Below, in pieces: positions 1 to 6,918 of a DNA stretch of 64,000 bases. Source of the DNA: Flagellimonas eckloniae. GTDB lineage: Bacteria; Bacteroidota; Bacteroidia; Flavobacteriales; Flavobacteriaceae. The notes under the pieces are model-generated. The model had not been told where the DNA came from. It saw only the letters and a program-made list of their open reading frames with translations, and searched no databases. The DNA lies in assembly GCF_001413955.1 (NCBI RefSeq), contig NZ_LCTZ01000002.1, forward strand, positions 1,970,501 through 2,034,500, given 5' to 3'. The first letter of the stretch is position 1; every line of letters begins with the position of its first letter. Made by a program: the position numbers and the translations under genes.

Positions 1-257
1 TTATGCATTGGGAGGTATATGATCCAGAAACTGGCACTGCCAAAAGCTATTTGGTTTCCAAGGAAGAACAAATGGTTCAAATTGAAAGCTTAAAACTTGA
101 AATACGTTTTAATGCCTGGGAAACAATTCACACGGAAATCTCTCAAAAATATGATGATGATACTGTGGAGTGGTTGGCTAAGGAAGCAGGGCTTACAATT
201 ACTGAGGTATTTTCAGATAAAGAGCAGCAATACAAAAACTATATATTTAAAAAATAA
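1..257 (+). CDS. egtD: L-histidine N-alpha-methyltransferase (EgtD family), C-terminal end only
   Basis: This is the last 84 or so codons of a gene that enters from the left edge; its start lies outside the window. Characterised EgtD enzymes use S-adenosylmethionine to trimethylate histidine in ergothioneine synthesis. The visible part carries the family's C-terminal signature FNAWETIHTEISQKYD, whose Glu and Ser in TEIS match the pair that holds the histidine amino group in characterised EgtD, followed by LAKEAGL and a short charged tail. The next gene begins 3 bp after the stop, so the two are probably co-transcribed. An egtB-like partner would be expected upstream but cannot be seen. Assignment rests on the C-terminal domain alone. 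Confidence 0.8.
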   Translation, partial: MHWEVYDPETGTAKSYLVSKEEQMVQIESLKLEIRFNAWETIHTEISQKYDDDTVEWLAKEAGLTITEVFSDKEQQYKNYIFKK

Positions 258-260
258 TTT

Positions 261-542
261 ATGAAAGCAATATGGAACAATACAGTCATTGCTGAAAGTA
301 ATGAAACTGTTATGGTTGAAAACAACCATTATTTTCCCGAAGAAAGCATAAAAAAAGAGTATTTTAAAGCTAGTGACACACATACGACTTGTCCGTGGAA
401 AGGCATTGCTTCATATTATAGCCTAGAAGTAGATGGAAAGGAAAATATTGACGCTGCTTGGTATTACCCAGAAACAAGTGAACTAGCCAGAAATATAAAG
501 GGAAGAATAGCTTTTTGGAAAGGGGTCACCATTGAAAAATAG
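261..542 (+). CDS. DUF427 domain protein
   Basis: A 93-residue single-domain protein of the DUF427 family, recognisable by the central CPWKGIASYYSL stretch and by the AAWYYPETSELARNIKGRIAFW region. The family is widespread, small and cytoplasmic, with a compact beta-rich fold and no settled biochemical function. There is no signal peptide or membrane segment. It starts 3 bp after the egtD-like gene and probably shares its transcript, so a link to sulfur or histidine-betaine metabolism is possible but is only inferred from position. It converges with the minus-strand gene ending at 567. Confidence 0.85.
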   Translation: MKAIWNNTVIAESNETVMVENNHYFPEESIKKEYFKASDTHTTCPWKGIASYYSLEVDGKENIDAAWYYPETSELARNIKGRIAFWKGVTIEK

Positions 543-566
543 AATTTCAATGATGACCTTTAAGCT

Positions 567-863
567 TCATACTTCAAGTACCGCATTTTCCGTACCTGCA
601 TAATCGTTCCATTGAAAACGATCTGCTTCGGCATCGTTGATGTAGTTACCGTCCACTAAATATCTGAACTCGTAACTGTTTTCATTTGGAAACTCAAAAG
701 TACCTTTAAATGTTCCATTTTTCAGCTTTTTTAATTTACTTCCTTTAGGGTTCCAGTTGTTGAAATCACCAACAACGGCAACTTTTTTTGCTTCGTCAGC
801 AGGTACAGAGAAGGTTACCTTGCAAACTGGCTTACTTTTCAGGTATTGTTTTTTAATTGCCAT
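567..863 (-). CDS. Isoamylase early-set / AMPK-type glycogen-binding domain protein
   Basis: A 98-residue protein made almost entirely of one immunoglobulin-like carbohydrate-binding fold of the CBM48/AMPK-beta type. Diagnostic stretches are VAVVGDFNNWNP near residue 30, the repeated aromatic/Lys surface, and YEFRYLVDGNYINDAEAD near residues 63-80. The family usually binds alpha-glucans or serves as an accessory domain of branching enzymes; here it stands alone with no catalytic domain and no signal peptide, so a cytoplasmic scaffolding or sensing role is a guess. It has its own upstream gap of about 160 bp to the next gene. Confidence 0.8.
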   Translation of the reverse strand: MAIKKQYLKSKPVCKVTFSVPADEAKKVAVVGDFNNWNPKGSKLKKLKNGTFKGTFEFPNENSYEFRYLVDGNYINDAEADRFQWNDYAGTENAVLEV

Positions 864-1027
864 GACACTTTGATTTTTCTTATTGAAATTAATTACAAAA
901 CAATAGATAAAACCACTTACTTACAACAAGTTACGTTCGATTTATCATATTGATAAAATGCTCCTAACAATAGGATTATCTTTGCAAAATTAGCAGCTTA
1001 TTTTTCAAAAAAAATGATATTTGTCAT

Positions 1028-2107
1028 CTAAGCTTTGAGTATGCTCAAAATTGTATCAATCTCACTCTCTGTATTATAGAAATGGAAACTTAACCGTATA
1101 CCAGCTCCACGTTGCGAACAGACCACATTTTCATTGCTTAATTTTTCAAACAATCGTTGATCTCCCTTAATATTAAAGATAGTGCTGTGTATGCTCCGGT
1201 TTGATACCTGGTCCTCTAATAATCCCAATGCAGAAAAACCGGTTTTGGCCTTCTGCGATAGTGTCTGTATTTGATTGGAAATATGCTCAATACCTATATT
1301 GTGTAAAAAATCCAAGGAAAACTTAAGACTCCCAAAATTTAAACTGTCCAAATGTCCCGGTTCCAAATGTTTACAAAAAGGAATGGCATTCCTTTTTGTA
1401 ATGTCCCTATTCACCGAGCCGTTCCCAATGGATTTAAGTTGAAATCGCTTTTTAACCTCTTCCTTGACCAGAACAAAACCATTTCCGTAACCTGACAAAA
1501 GCCATTTGTAGGCGCTCGCACCCAAAATATCGATTCCAGAATCCTGAAAATTGAATTGCGATGTTCCACAAAACTGAGTGCCGTCGACAATAATTATAAG
1601 ATCTTCAAATTCGTTTTTTAAACGTTTTAAAAAATCCAGATCTATTTTGATGCCATTGATCCATTGTACAAGACTAAGTGCCAAAACATCAATGCTTCCC
1701 GCTTTTATTTTATCATAAATCCGAGCTTCAAGGTTTGCATCGATTTCCAAATAGTCCAATGTGAAGCCCCTGGTTTCAAAAGACCAATTCAATGAGGGGT
1801 AATCCGTTTTAAGAAGTAATATAGTTTGGTTTTTGGGCAACCCCTCCAATAACATATTCAACCCCAGAGTAAAATTGGGTACCAAAGCCACATTTTCGGC
1901 CTTGCAATTAAAAAACCTTCCAACAGTAGCATTGATCTGTGGGGTTTCTTCAAAACTCTTCCCTTTCATATGGCTCCCACCAATCAAATAATCTAAATCA
2001 TGTTCTTGCCTCCATTCCATCAAATCCTCGCTTAACAATCCTGTAACTGCGGTATTTGCATAAATGCATTGTTTTAGGACGGGAAATTTGTTTCTCAATT
2101 TTTGCAT
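1028..2107 (-). CDS. Aminotransferase class V (PLP-dependent)
   Basis: A 359-residue fold-type I PLP enzyme of the class V aminotransferase/cysteine-desulfurase superfamily. The likely Schiff-base lysine is K201 in SAYKWLLSGYGNG, with the PLP-binding aspartate D175 in IIIVDGTQFCG. The sequence lacks the extended Cys loop of IscS/SufS desulfurases, so a small-molecule aminotransferase or lyase is more likely; the substrate cannot be told. It ends in a short C-terminal domain (CSQRGAGIRLSFHFYNTESE), a usual feature of the superfamily. It is transcribed divergently from the 2TM-folA pair, and only about 55 bp separate the two likely start codons. Confidence 0.8.
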   Translation of the reverse strand: MQKLRNKFPVLKQCIYANTAVTGLLSEDLMEWRQEHDLDYLIGGSHMKGKSFEETPQINATVGRFFNCKAENVALVPNFTLGLNMLLEGLPKNQTILLLKTDYPSLNWSFETRGFTLDYLEIDANLEARIYDKIKAGSIDVLALSLVQWINGIKIDLDFLKRLKNEFEDLIIIVDGTQFCGTSQFNFQDSGIDILGASAYKWLLSGYGNGFVLVKEEVKKRFQLKSIGNGSVNRDITKRNAIPFCKHLEPGHLDSLNFGSLKFSLDFLHNIGIEHISNQIQTLSQKAKTGFSALGLLEDQVSNRSIHSTIFNIKGDQRLFEKLSNENVVCSQRGAGIRLSFHFYNTESEIDTILSILKA

Positions 2108-2161
2108 TTAAATGAGTTTGATGCTAATTCATTTATATTTGCTGTTAAAGATAGCCATTCA

Positions 2162-2548
2162 ATGTTATCCTTAAAGAAGAAGAAAAAAACGGTAGATATA
2201 GAACAACATGAGTTGTTGGAGAATGCTCAAAAACGGATTAAGCAGAAAAAAAGACTTTTTTCCCATTTTGTGATTTTTCTGATTGGAAGTGTTTTCTTGA
2301 TTCTAATCAACAAAATCCTAAAATATGGGGAGGGTTATGATTGGTTTGTCTGGGGCATTACATTTTGGGCTTTTTTGTTTGTTATACATGCATTCAATGT
2401 TTTCATCACTCATAAGTTTATGGGGCAAGGTTGGGAGCGGAAACAACGCGAAATATTAGTCGCTAGACAAAAAGAGCGTATTGCCGAAATTCAAAAAGAA
2501 ATTGAAACGGATTTCCCGCTTTCCAAAATCAATAAAAAAAAAGATTAG
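2162..2548 (+). CDS. 2TM domain membrane protein
   Basis: A small inner-membrane protein of the Bacteroidota 2TM-domain family (about 128 residues from this ATG). It has a lysine-rich N-terminus, two hydrophobic segments (HFVIFLIGSVFLILINKIL and VWGITFWAFLFVIHAFNVF) separated by a short loop, and a charged helical tail rich in Glu, Lys and Gln. An in-frame ATG at 2102 would overlap the start of the divergent aminotransferase gene and add a poorly conserved-looking leader, so 2162 is preferred. Its stop codon overlaps the GTG start of folA by one base, pointing to translational coupling. Function unknown. Confidence 0.8.
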   Translation: MLSLKKKKKTVDIEQHELLENAQKRIKQKKRLFSHFVIFLIGSVFLILINKILKYGEGYDWFVWGITFWAFLFVIHAFNVFITHKFMGQGWERKQREILVARQKERIAEIQKEIETDFPLSKINKKKD

Positions 2549-3045
2549 TGCGTCAATTGATAATTATAGCTGCGGCAGCTGAAAATAATGCACTAGGAAT
2601 TAACAATGATCTTCCATGGCATCTACCCGACGATTTTAAGCGGTTTAAGGCATTAACAACTGGACATAAAATTATTATGGGGAGAAAAACCCTTGAAAGT
2701 TTTCCAAAGGCGTTGCCCAACAGGGAACATATCGTAATTACAAGGGATAGGGAATATGTGCCAAAATTTCCTTGTATAGTGGTGCATTCTTTACCCGAGG
2801 CTTTGGAACATGCGGCTACTGATGCACGTTCTTTTATTATTGGAGGTGGTGAAATTTATAAACAAGCCATGGAATTTGCAACGGATATTGAGTTGACTAG
2901 GGTTCATTCATCCTTTGAAGCTGATACTTTTTTTCCAGAAATTGATGCGTCTTGGAATCTGGTCAAGGAAGAGTACCATCCCAAAGATGACAAGCATGCG
3001 TTTGATTTTACCTATATGACCTATACAAAAAGATTATACTATTGA
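2548..3045 (+). CDS. folA: Dihydrofolate reductase
   Basis: NADPH-dependent reduction of dihydrofolate to tetrahydrofolate, needed for thymidylate and one-carbon metabolism. At 165 residues it has the normal length of bacterial DHFR. The sequence shows AENNALGINNDLPWHLPDDFKRFK near the N-terminus, with the catalytic acidic residue in LPDD, then the cofactor motif IIMGRKTLESF, and IIGGGEIYKQA near residue 97. Translation most likely begins at the GTG at 2548, which shares a base with the stop of the 2TM gene; a TTG two codons further on is an alternative. No antibiotic-resistance-type changes can be judged by eye. Confidence 0.95.
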   Translation: MRQLIIIAAAAENNALGINNDLPWHLPDDFKRFKALTTGHKIIMGRKTLESFPKALPNREHIVITRDREYVPKFPCIVVHSLPEALEHAATDARSFIIGGGEIYKQAMEFATDIELTRVHSSFEADTFFPEIDASWNLVKEEYHPKDDKHAFDFTYMTYTKRLYY

Positions 3046-3244
3046 TGAAACAAAACCCTATCAAGGCACGTTTGTGATTCAAATCTTTTAAAAGAACTTC
3101 AGTAAACCTCCCTTCTTTATTTTCCAAAAACCAATATCATTTTCTGGAATACAGGACATTCGAAACTATGGTGTTATGAAATGGCACTAGGGTTTTAGCA
3201 TGCATTTTATAGTCACGATACCTTAGTCCTATAAATTCAAGCGC

Positions 3245-4510
3245 ATGAAAAACCTATTTCATAAATCAACGATACTACTTTTTAGTCTGACGCTTATTAC
3301 CAGTTGTGGCAGTGACGATAATGGGACCCAGGTTGACGTAAACACTCCACCGGAAGGCTTTAATTTATTGTCGGTGGCAAATGGCAGTACTGGGGTAGAT
3401 CGTCTACCTGTCTTCACTTGGCAAGCATCTACAGACGCCGACGGAGATGAGATTACATACGAAGTATATATGGATACCGAAGATGGATCCACTTTGGTAG
3501 AAAGTAATATCACCTCCTCTTCCTATCAACCAGAGCAGCGCCTGGAACTTACAAAAGAATACCAATGGCGGGTGATAGCTAACGACGGTAAGGGCGGTAC
3601 TACATCTAGCGGTACCTTTAGTTTTACTACCCGTAACATGCTTGCAGGGGAGAACCTCACAACTAATGCTTCTTTTGGTGAAGTATGGTATCAAACCACG
3701 GAGTATTTTAATGGAAATTTTTTGGTTTTGGGCGGTGGATTAGGTAACAGTCTTGCGCGTAATGAAGTGGTTTGGCAGAGCACTGACGGGGTGAATTGGA
3801 CCGACGTCACCAACAGCACATCCTTTACACCCAGATTGCTGCATGCCTCGGTAGTTTTTAAAGACAAGCTCTGGGTTATAGGAGGATGGGTAGACGGTGT
3901 TATCTTTAGAAAAGATATCTGGTCCAGTACTGATGGTGTCAACTGGGTACAGGAAACAACCGATGGCGGCCTCCCTGAACTATATAATCATGAGGTGGTT
4001 GCCTATGACGATAAACTCTGGATCATTGGTGGAAATACTACAGACCCGGCAGTTTTTGATATTAATACGAATGTATGGGTAAGTGAGGATGGCGTGAATT
4101 GGAGTATTGCCAATACCACAATGATGTCCTTTGAAGTAGAGTATTGGCACAATCTTGTGGCTTTTGATAACAAACTTTGGGTTATTGGCGGAAGGATAAA
4201 TGGAAGCAATTTTAATGAAATGTGGTGGACTAAAGATGGGAATACCTGGACAAAATCGGAGCCACAACCGGGCATCTCTTTTGGTTCCAATCAAAGCGTT
4301 TTTGTGCTCGACGACCGTATGTGGATGCTTACATTTGAAGCAGATTATTATACCACAGACGGCATTAGCTGGTCAATCAATAGCGTCCCTTTACAAGAAG
4401 GTTTTCCCAGTGCTGTTAGCACCGATTTTGCCATTCACAATGGGGCAGTATGGTTCCCTACATTTAATACGAGTACAAATACTAATGGGAGGGTTTGGAT
4501 AAAAGAATAA
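3245..4510 (+). CDS. Lipoprotein with fibronectin-III-like and kelch-like repeats
   Basis: A 421-residue exported lipoprotein. The signal peptide ends in the lipobox LITSC with the lipidated Cys at residue 21, followed by an Asp/Ser/Gly linker. Residues about 35-130 resemble a fibronectin type III or Ig-like domain (PVFTWQASTDADGDEITYEV, YQWRVIANDGKGG). The remainder is a repeat region in which the units WxSxDGVNW and KLWVIGG recur (about residues 208, 257 and 309, with a weaker copy near 360), typical of a kelch-type beta-propeller. It stands alone between folA and murI with about 200 bp of upstream DNA. A cell-surface adhesion or glycan-binding role is plausible; no catalytic residues are evident. 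Confidence 0.75.
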   Translation: MKNLFHKSTILLFSLTLITSCGSDDNGTQVDVNTPPEGFNLLSVANGSTGVDRLPVFTWQASTDADGDEITYEVYMDTEDGSTLVESNITSSSYQPEQRLELTKEYQWRVIANDGKGGTTSSGTFSFTTRNMLAGENLTTNASFGEVWYQTTEYFNGNFLVLGGGLGNSLARNEVVWQSTDGVNWTDVTNSTSFTPRLLHASVVFKDKLWVIGGWVDGVIFRKDIWSSTDGVNWVQETTDGGLPELYNHEVVAYDDKLWIIGGNTTDPAVFDINTNVWVSEDGVNWSIANTTMMSFEVEYWHNLVAFDNKLWVIGGRINGSNFNEMWWTKDGNTWTKSEPQPGISFGSNQSVFVLDDRMWMLTFEADYYTTDGISWSINSVPLQEGFPSAVSTDFAIHNGAVWFPTFNTSTNTNGRVWIKE

Positions 4511-4553
4511 GTGACCGGTTTTATATGTATTGTGATAGAATATCAACTGTTCG

Positions 4554-5336
4554 CTAAAAAACAATAAAGTCCGTTTTGATATTTGGTCCCTTCACAAAAC
4601 TCTCCAATATTTCGAGTTCCCTGTTCGTGTAAAACTGATGTTCTGAAGGACTTTTTCGTGATATGGCCACTAGGTTTTGTTGCTCCAACACTGCTCTGGT
4701 CTGTCGAGCAACCGCTTCTCCAGAGTCTATAATATTTAAGTTCGGTGGGACTATTTTTTTAATTTGGGGTATTAAATAGGGATAATGTGTACAGCCCAAT
4801 ACCAAGCAATCAATTCCGGCCTCCAACATTGGAGCAATATACTTCTGTAGCAAAAGGTAAGTTTCTGTCGAATCTACTTGTCCACTCTCAATCAAATCAA
4901 CCAAGCCTGTACCCTCCCGTTCAATGACTTCAATACCGGATGCATGCAATTTGGAAGTATTATGGAAAAGACTGCTCGACAATGTTCCTTTGGTGGCCAA
5001 AACCCCTACCTTCTTTGTTTTTGTCTTCAAGGCGGCAGGTTTAATTGCTGGTTCTATGCCAACAAATGGAACTTCATAAGTGGTTCTTAAATAATCAATG
5101 GCGTTTGTTGTAGCCGTATTACACGCTACCACAATCAATTTACAGGCTTTTTCAAGTAGGAGTTCAGTATTCTTAATACTCAACCGAAGTATTTCTTCCT
5201 TCGGTTTTGTCCCATATGGTGCATTTTTACTGTCTGCCAGATAAATTACGTCCTCATTGGGGAGCATTTTTTGGATTTCTTTCCAAATGGAGGTTCCTCC
5301 CACTCCTGAATCAAAAATGCCAATAGGCTGCTGCAT
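4554..5336 (-). CDS. murI: Glutamate racemase
   Basis: Makes D-glutamate for peptidoglycan by cofactor-independent two-cysteine racemisation. From the ATG at 5336 the protein has about 260 residues, the usual length. It shows GIFDSGVGGTS at the N-terminus (D9, S10), the first catalytic cysteine C72 in VVACNTATTNA and the second, C182, in LVLGCTHYPYL. A TTG two codons upstream is possible but the ATG gives the standard N-terminus. It follows the two ompH genes but a strong terminator hairpin lies between, so it may have its own promoter. It converges with the kelch-like lipoprotein gene. Confidence 0.95.
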   Translation of the reverse strand: MQQPIGIFDSGVGGTSIWKEIQKMLPNEDVIYLADSKNAPYGTKPKEEILRLSIKNTELLLEKACKLIVVACNTATTNAIDYLRTTYEVPFVGIEPAIKPAALKTKTKKVGVLATKGTLSSSLFHNTSKLHASGIEVIEREGTGLVDLIESGQVDSTETYLLLQKYIAPMLEAGIDCLVLGCTHYPYLIPQIKKIVPPNLNIIDSGEAVARQTRAVLEQQNLVAISRKSPSEHQFYTNRELEILESFVKGPNIKTDFIVF

Positions 5337-5364
5337 GTTCAAAAGTAGTCACTAATATTAATGC

Positions 5365-5403
5365 AACAAAAAAACCGTTTTCCAAAATTTTGGAAAACGG
5401 TTT
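5365..5403 (-). terminator. Rho-independent terminator after ompH
   Basis: A perfect 32-bp inverted repeat at 5372-5403 (arms AAACCGTTTTCCAAAA and its complement) is followed, in minus-strand direction, by a T-rich run at about 5365-5371. It lies 23 bp beyond the ompH stop and before murI, so it should end the envelope-gene transcript. Confidence 0.85.
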
Positions 5404-5426
5404 AAAATATATTTTTTAATGTAGTT

Positions 5427-5936
5427 TTAGAACCCTAGGTCCTGTTTTACCAATGGCAAAAGATCCTGACCCTTGGCCACGATAAGACTAAGTCCTGGAC
5501 TAGCATCAATAACATAATCAACCCCTTGGGCAGCAGCAACTTTTTCTATTGAAGCTTTTGCTTTTTCAGAAATTGGTGCAAACAGGGCTTGTTGCTTTTT
5601 CTGCATTTCTTGCATTGCCGCCTGCTCTGCATTCTGAATATTTTTTTGGATTTCCTGCAACTCTATAGCTCGTTTTTCATTCTCTTCCCTAGATTTAGAG
5701 GTAGATTCATTTTGATATTGAGTTGCTTTATTTTGAAATTCGGTCATTGACCCTTTTAAATCGGCACTATAGGTTTCTTCCAATTTTTTTAATTCTGATT
5801 GAGCTGCTATCATCTCCGGCATTTCCGACAATAATTGCTGAACGTTTATGTGCGCAATTTTACTCTGAGCATTTACAAAACTTGTAGCAGCGACAAATAA
5901 AACTAATGCTACAGCAATTTTCTTTACATTTTTCAT
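5427..5936 (-). CDS. OmpH/Skp-family periplasmic chaperone
   Basis: A 169-residue Skp/OmpH-like protein. It has a cleavable signal peptide (hydrophobic core IAVALVLFVAATSF ending at NAQ near residue 24), then SKIAHINVQQLLSEMPEM and a long, highly charged coiled-coil region (about 45-130) rich in Glu, Lys and Gln, the tentacles of the Skp fold, before the C-terminal beta element GVDYVIDASPGLSLIVAKG. Family members hold unfolded outer-membrane proteins in the periplasm for delivery to BamA. It is the second of two adjacent ompH genes downstream of bamA; 44 bp separate it from the first, and a strong terminator follows it. Confidence 0.9.
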   Translation of the reverse strand: MKNVKKIAVALVLFVAATSFVNAQSKIAHINVQQLLSEMPEMIAAQSELKKLEETYSADLKGSMTEFQNKATQYQNESTSKSREENEKRAIELQEIQKNIQNAEQAAMQEMQKKQQALFAPISEKAKASIEKVAAAQGVDYVIDASPGLSLIVAKGQDLLPLVKQDLGF

Positions 5937-5980
5937 GATTCTAAGTTACTATTTTGAATGTTAATGTTAGTGTTTCAATA

Positions 5981-6817
5981 TTATTGTTGTATTGAATCCT
6001 TCTCTTGTTCCTGCGTTTTTTCTCGCTCTTCCAATTTGGCCTTTCGCTTGGCTTCACGCTCTTCCAATAATTTTTTTCTTCGCTCCTCGTACGCTTTCTT
6101 TCTTTCTTCCCTTAATCTTAAGGCCTCTGCTCTTTTATCTTCCAATTCCTTTGTCTTGGCCTCTTTGGCATCCGCTGCATTTGCCTGTCTCTCTTTCAGG
6201 GCTTCGCTTATCTCCTTATCGGCCTCAGACTCTTCCTCAGTAAATTTATCCAAGCGACTTTGTTGTTTTTCCTTTTTGTTAGATTTACTCACTTTTCTAG
6301 TGCGAGCTATCTCTCTTAAAACCAAGTCACTAATGTCATGTCTTTTTTCGGAGTACAACATTACAACATCTGCTGATTTATCAAAAATAAAATCGTATCT
6401 TTTATTTCCTCCTATTTTTTGGACTTCGTTGAACACTTGATCCTGTATAGGCTGAATCAATCGTTGTTTTTGAAGCACCAAATCTCCTTGTGGGCCAAAA
6501 CGACTCTGTTGATAATCAATCATTTCGGTTTCCAAAATCTGAATCTCTTCTTCACGTTCCGCAATCAACTCATCAGTTAATAGCACTTTTTCCGCCATTA
6601 AATCTTTCTTCATTTGCTCAACAGCGCTATACTTTAGCTCAATTTCCTTTTTCCATTTTTCGGCCTTGGTATTCAATTGCTCTGTGGCATCCCTATATTC
6701 TTCCACATTTTCCAGAATGTACTCCATGTCCACATAACCTATACGTACTCCTCTTTGTGAGAACGTATAATTGGATACCGCCAAAACAACTATTAACAAA
6801 AGAACTTTGATATTCAT
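5981..6817 (-). CDS. OmpH/Skp-family periplasmic chaperone, long form
   Basis: A second OmpH/Skp-like protein, about 278 residues from the ATG at 6817, which gives a clean signal peptide (MNIKVLLLIVVLAVSNYTFS). The Skp core follows (VRIGYVDMEYILENVEEY, then a coiled coil). Unlike its neighbour it has a C-terminal extension of roughly 90 residues made almost only of Glu, Lys, Arg and Ala (LEERE and REERKKAYEERRKKLLEERE-like stretches), predicted to be a long charged helix. It sits between bamA and the shorter ompH in a minus-strand cluster, matching a role in delivering outer-membrane proteins to BamA. A longer in-frame start at 6856 gives no signal peptide and is rejected. Confidence 0.88.
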   Translation of the reverse strand: MNIKVLLLIVVLAVSNYTFSQRGVRIGYVDMEYILENVEEYRDATEQLNTKAEKWKKEIELKYSAVEQMKKDLMAEKVLLTDELIAEREEEIQILETEMIDYQQSRFGPQGDLVLQKQRLIQPIQDQVFNEVQKIGGNKRYDFIFDKSADVVMLYSEKRHDISDLVLREIARTRKVSKSNKKEKQQSRLDKFTEEESEADKEISEALKERQANAADAKEAKTKELEDKRAEALRLREERKKAYEERRKKLLEEREAKRKAKLEEREKTQEQEKDSIQQ

Positions 6818-6918
6818 TTTTGTCTCCGCTTTTTTACATAGAAAATATCGTGCCAAAATACTGAAATCATTTAAAATGAGCTATTTAGAAATCGAGAAAA
6901 GGCTATATTTTCTTTTGG

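Noticed and set aside
950..984. Plus-strand TTG ... TATCTTTG promoter-like boxes
   Set aside because: The spacing is 24 bp rather than about 20, and the next plus-strand gene begins more than 1 kb further on beyond a minus-strand gene.
5958..6440. Plus-strand reading frame opposite the long ompH gene
   Set aside because: Low-complexity Ser/Phe/Leu peptide produced by the complement of a Lys/Glu/Arg-rich coiled coil; no start context or homology.
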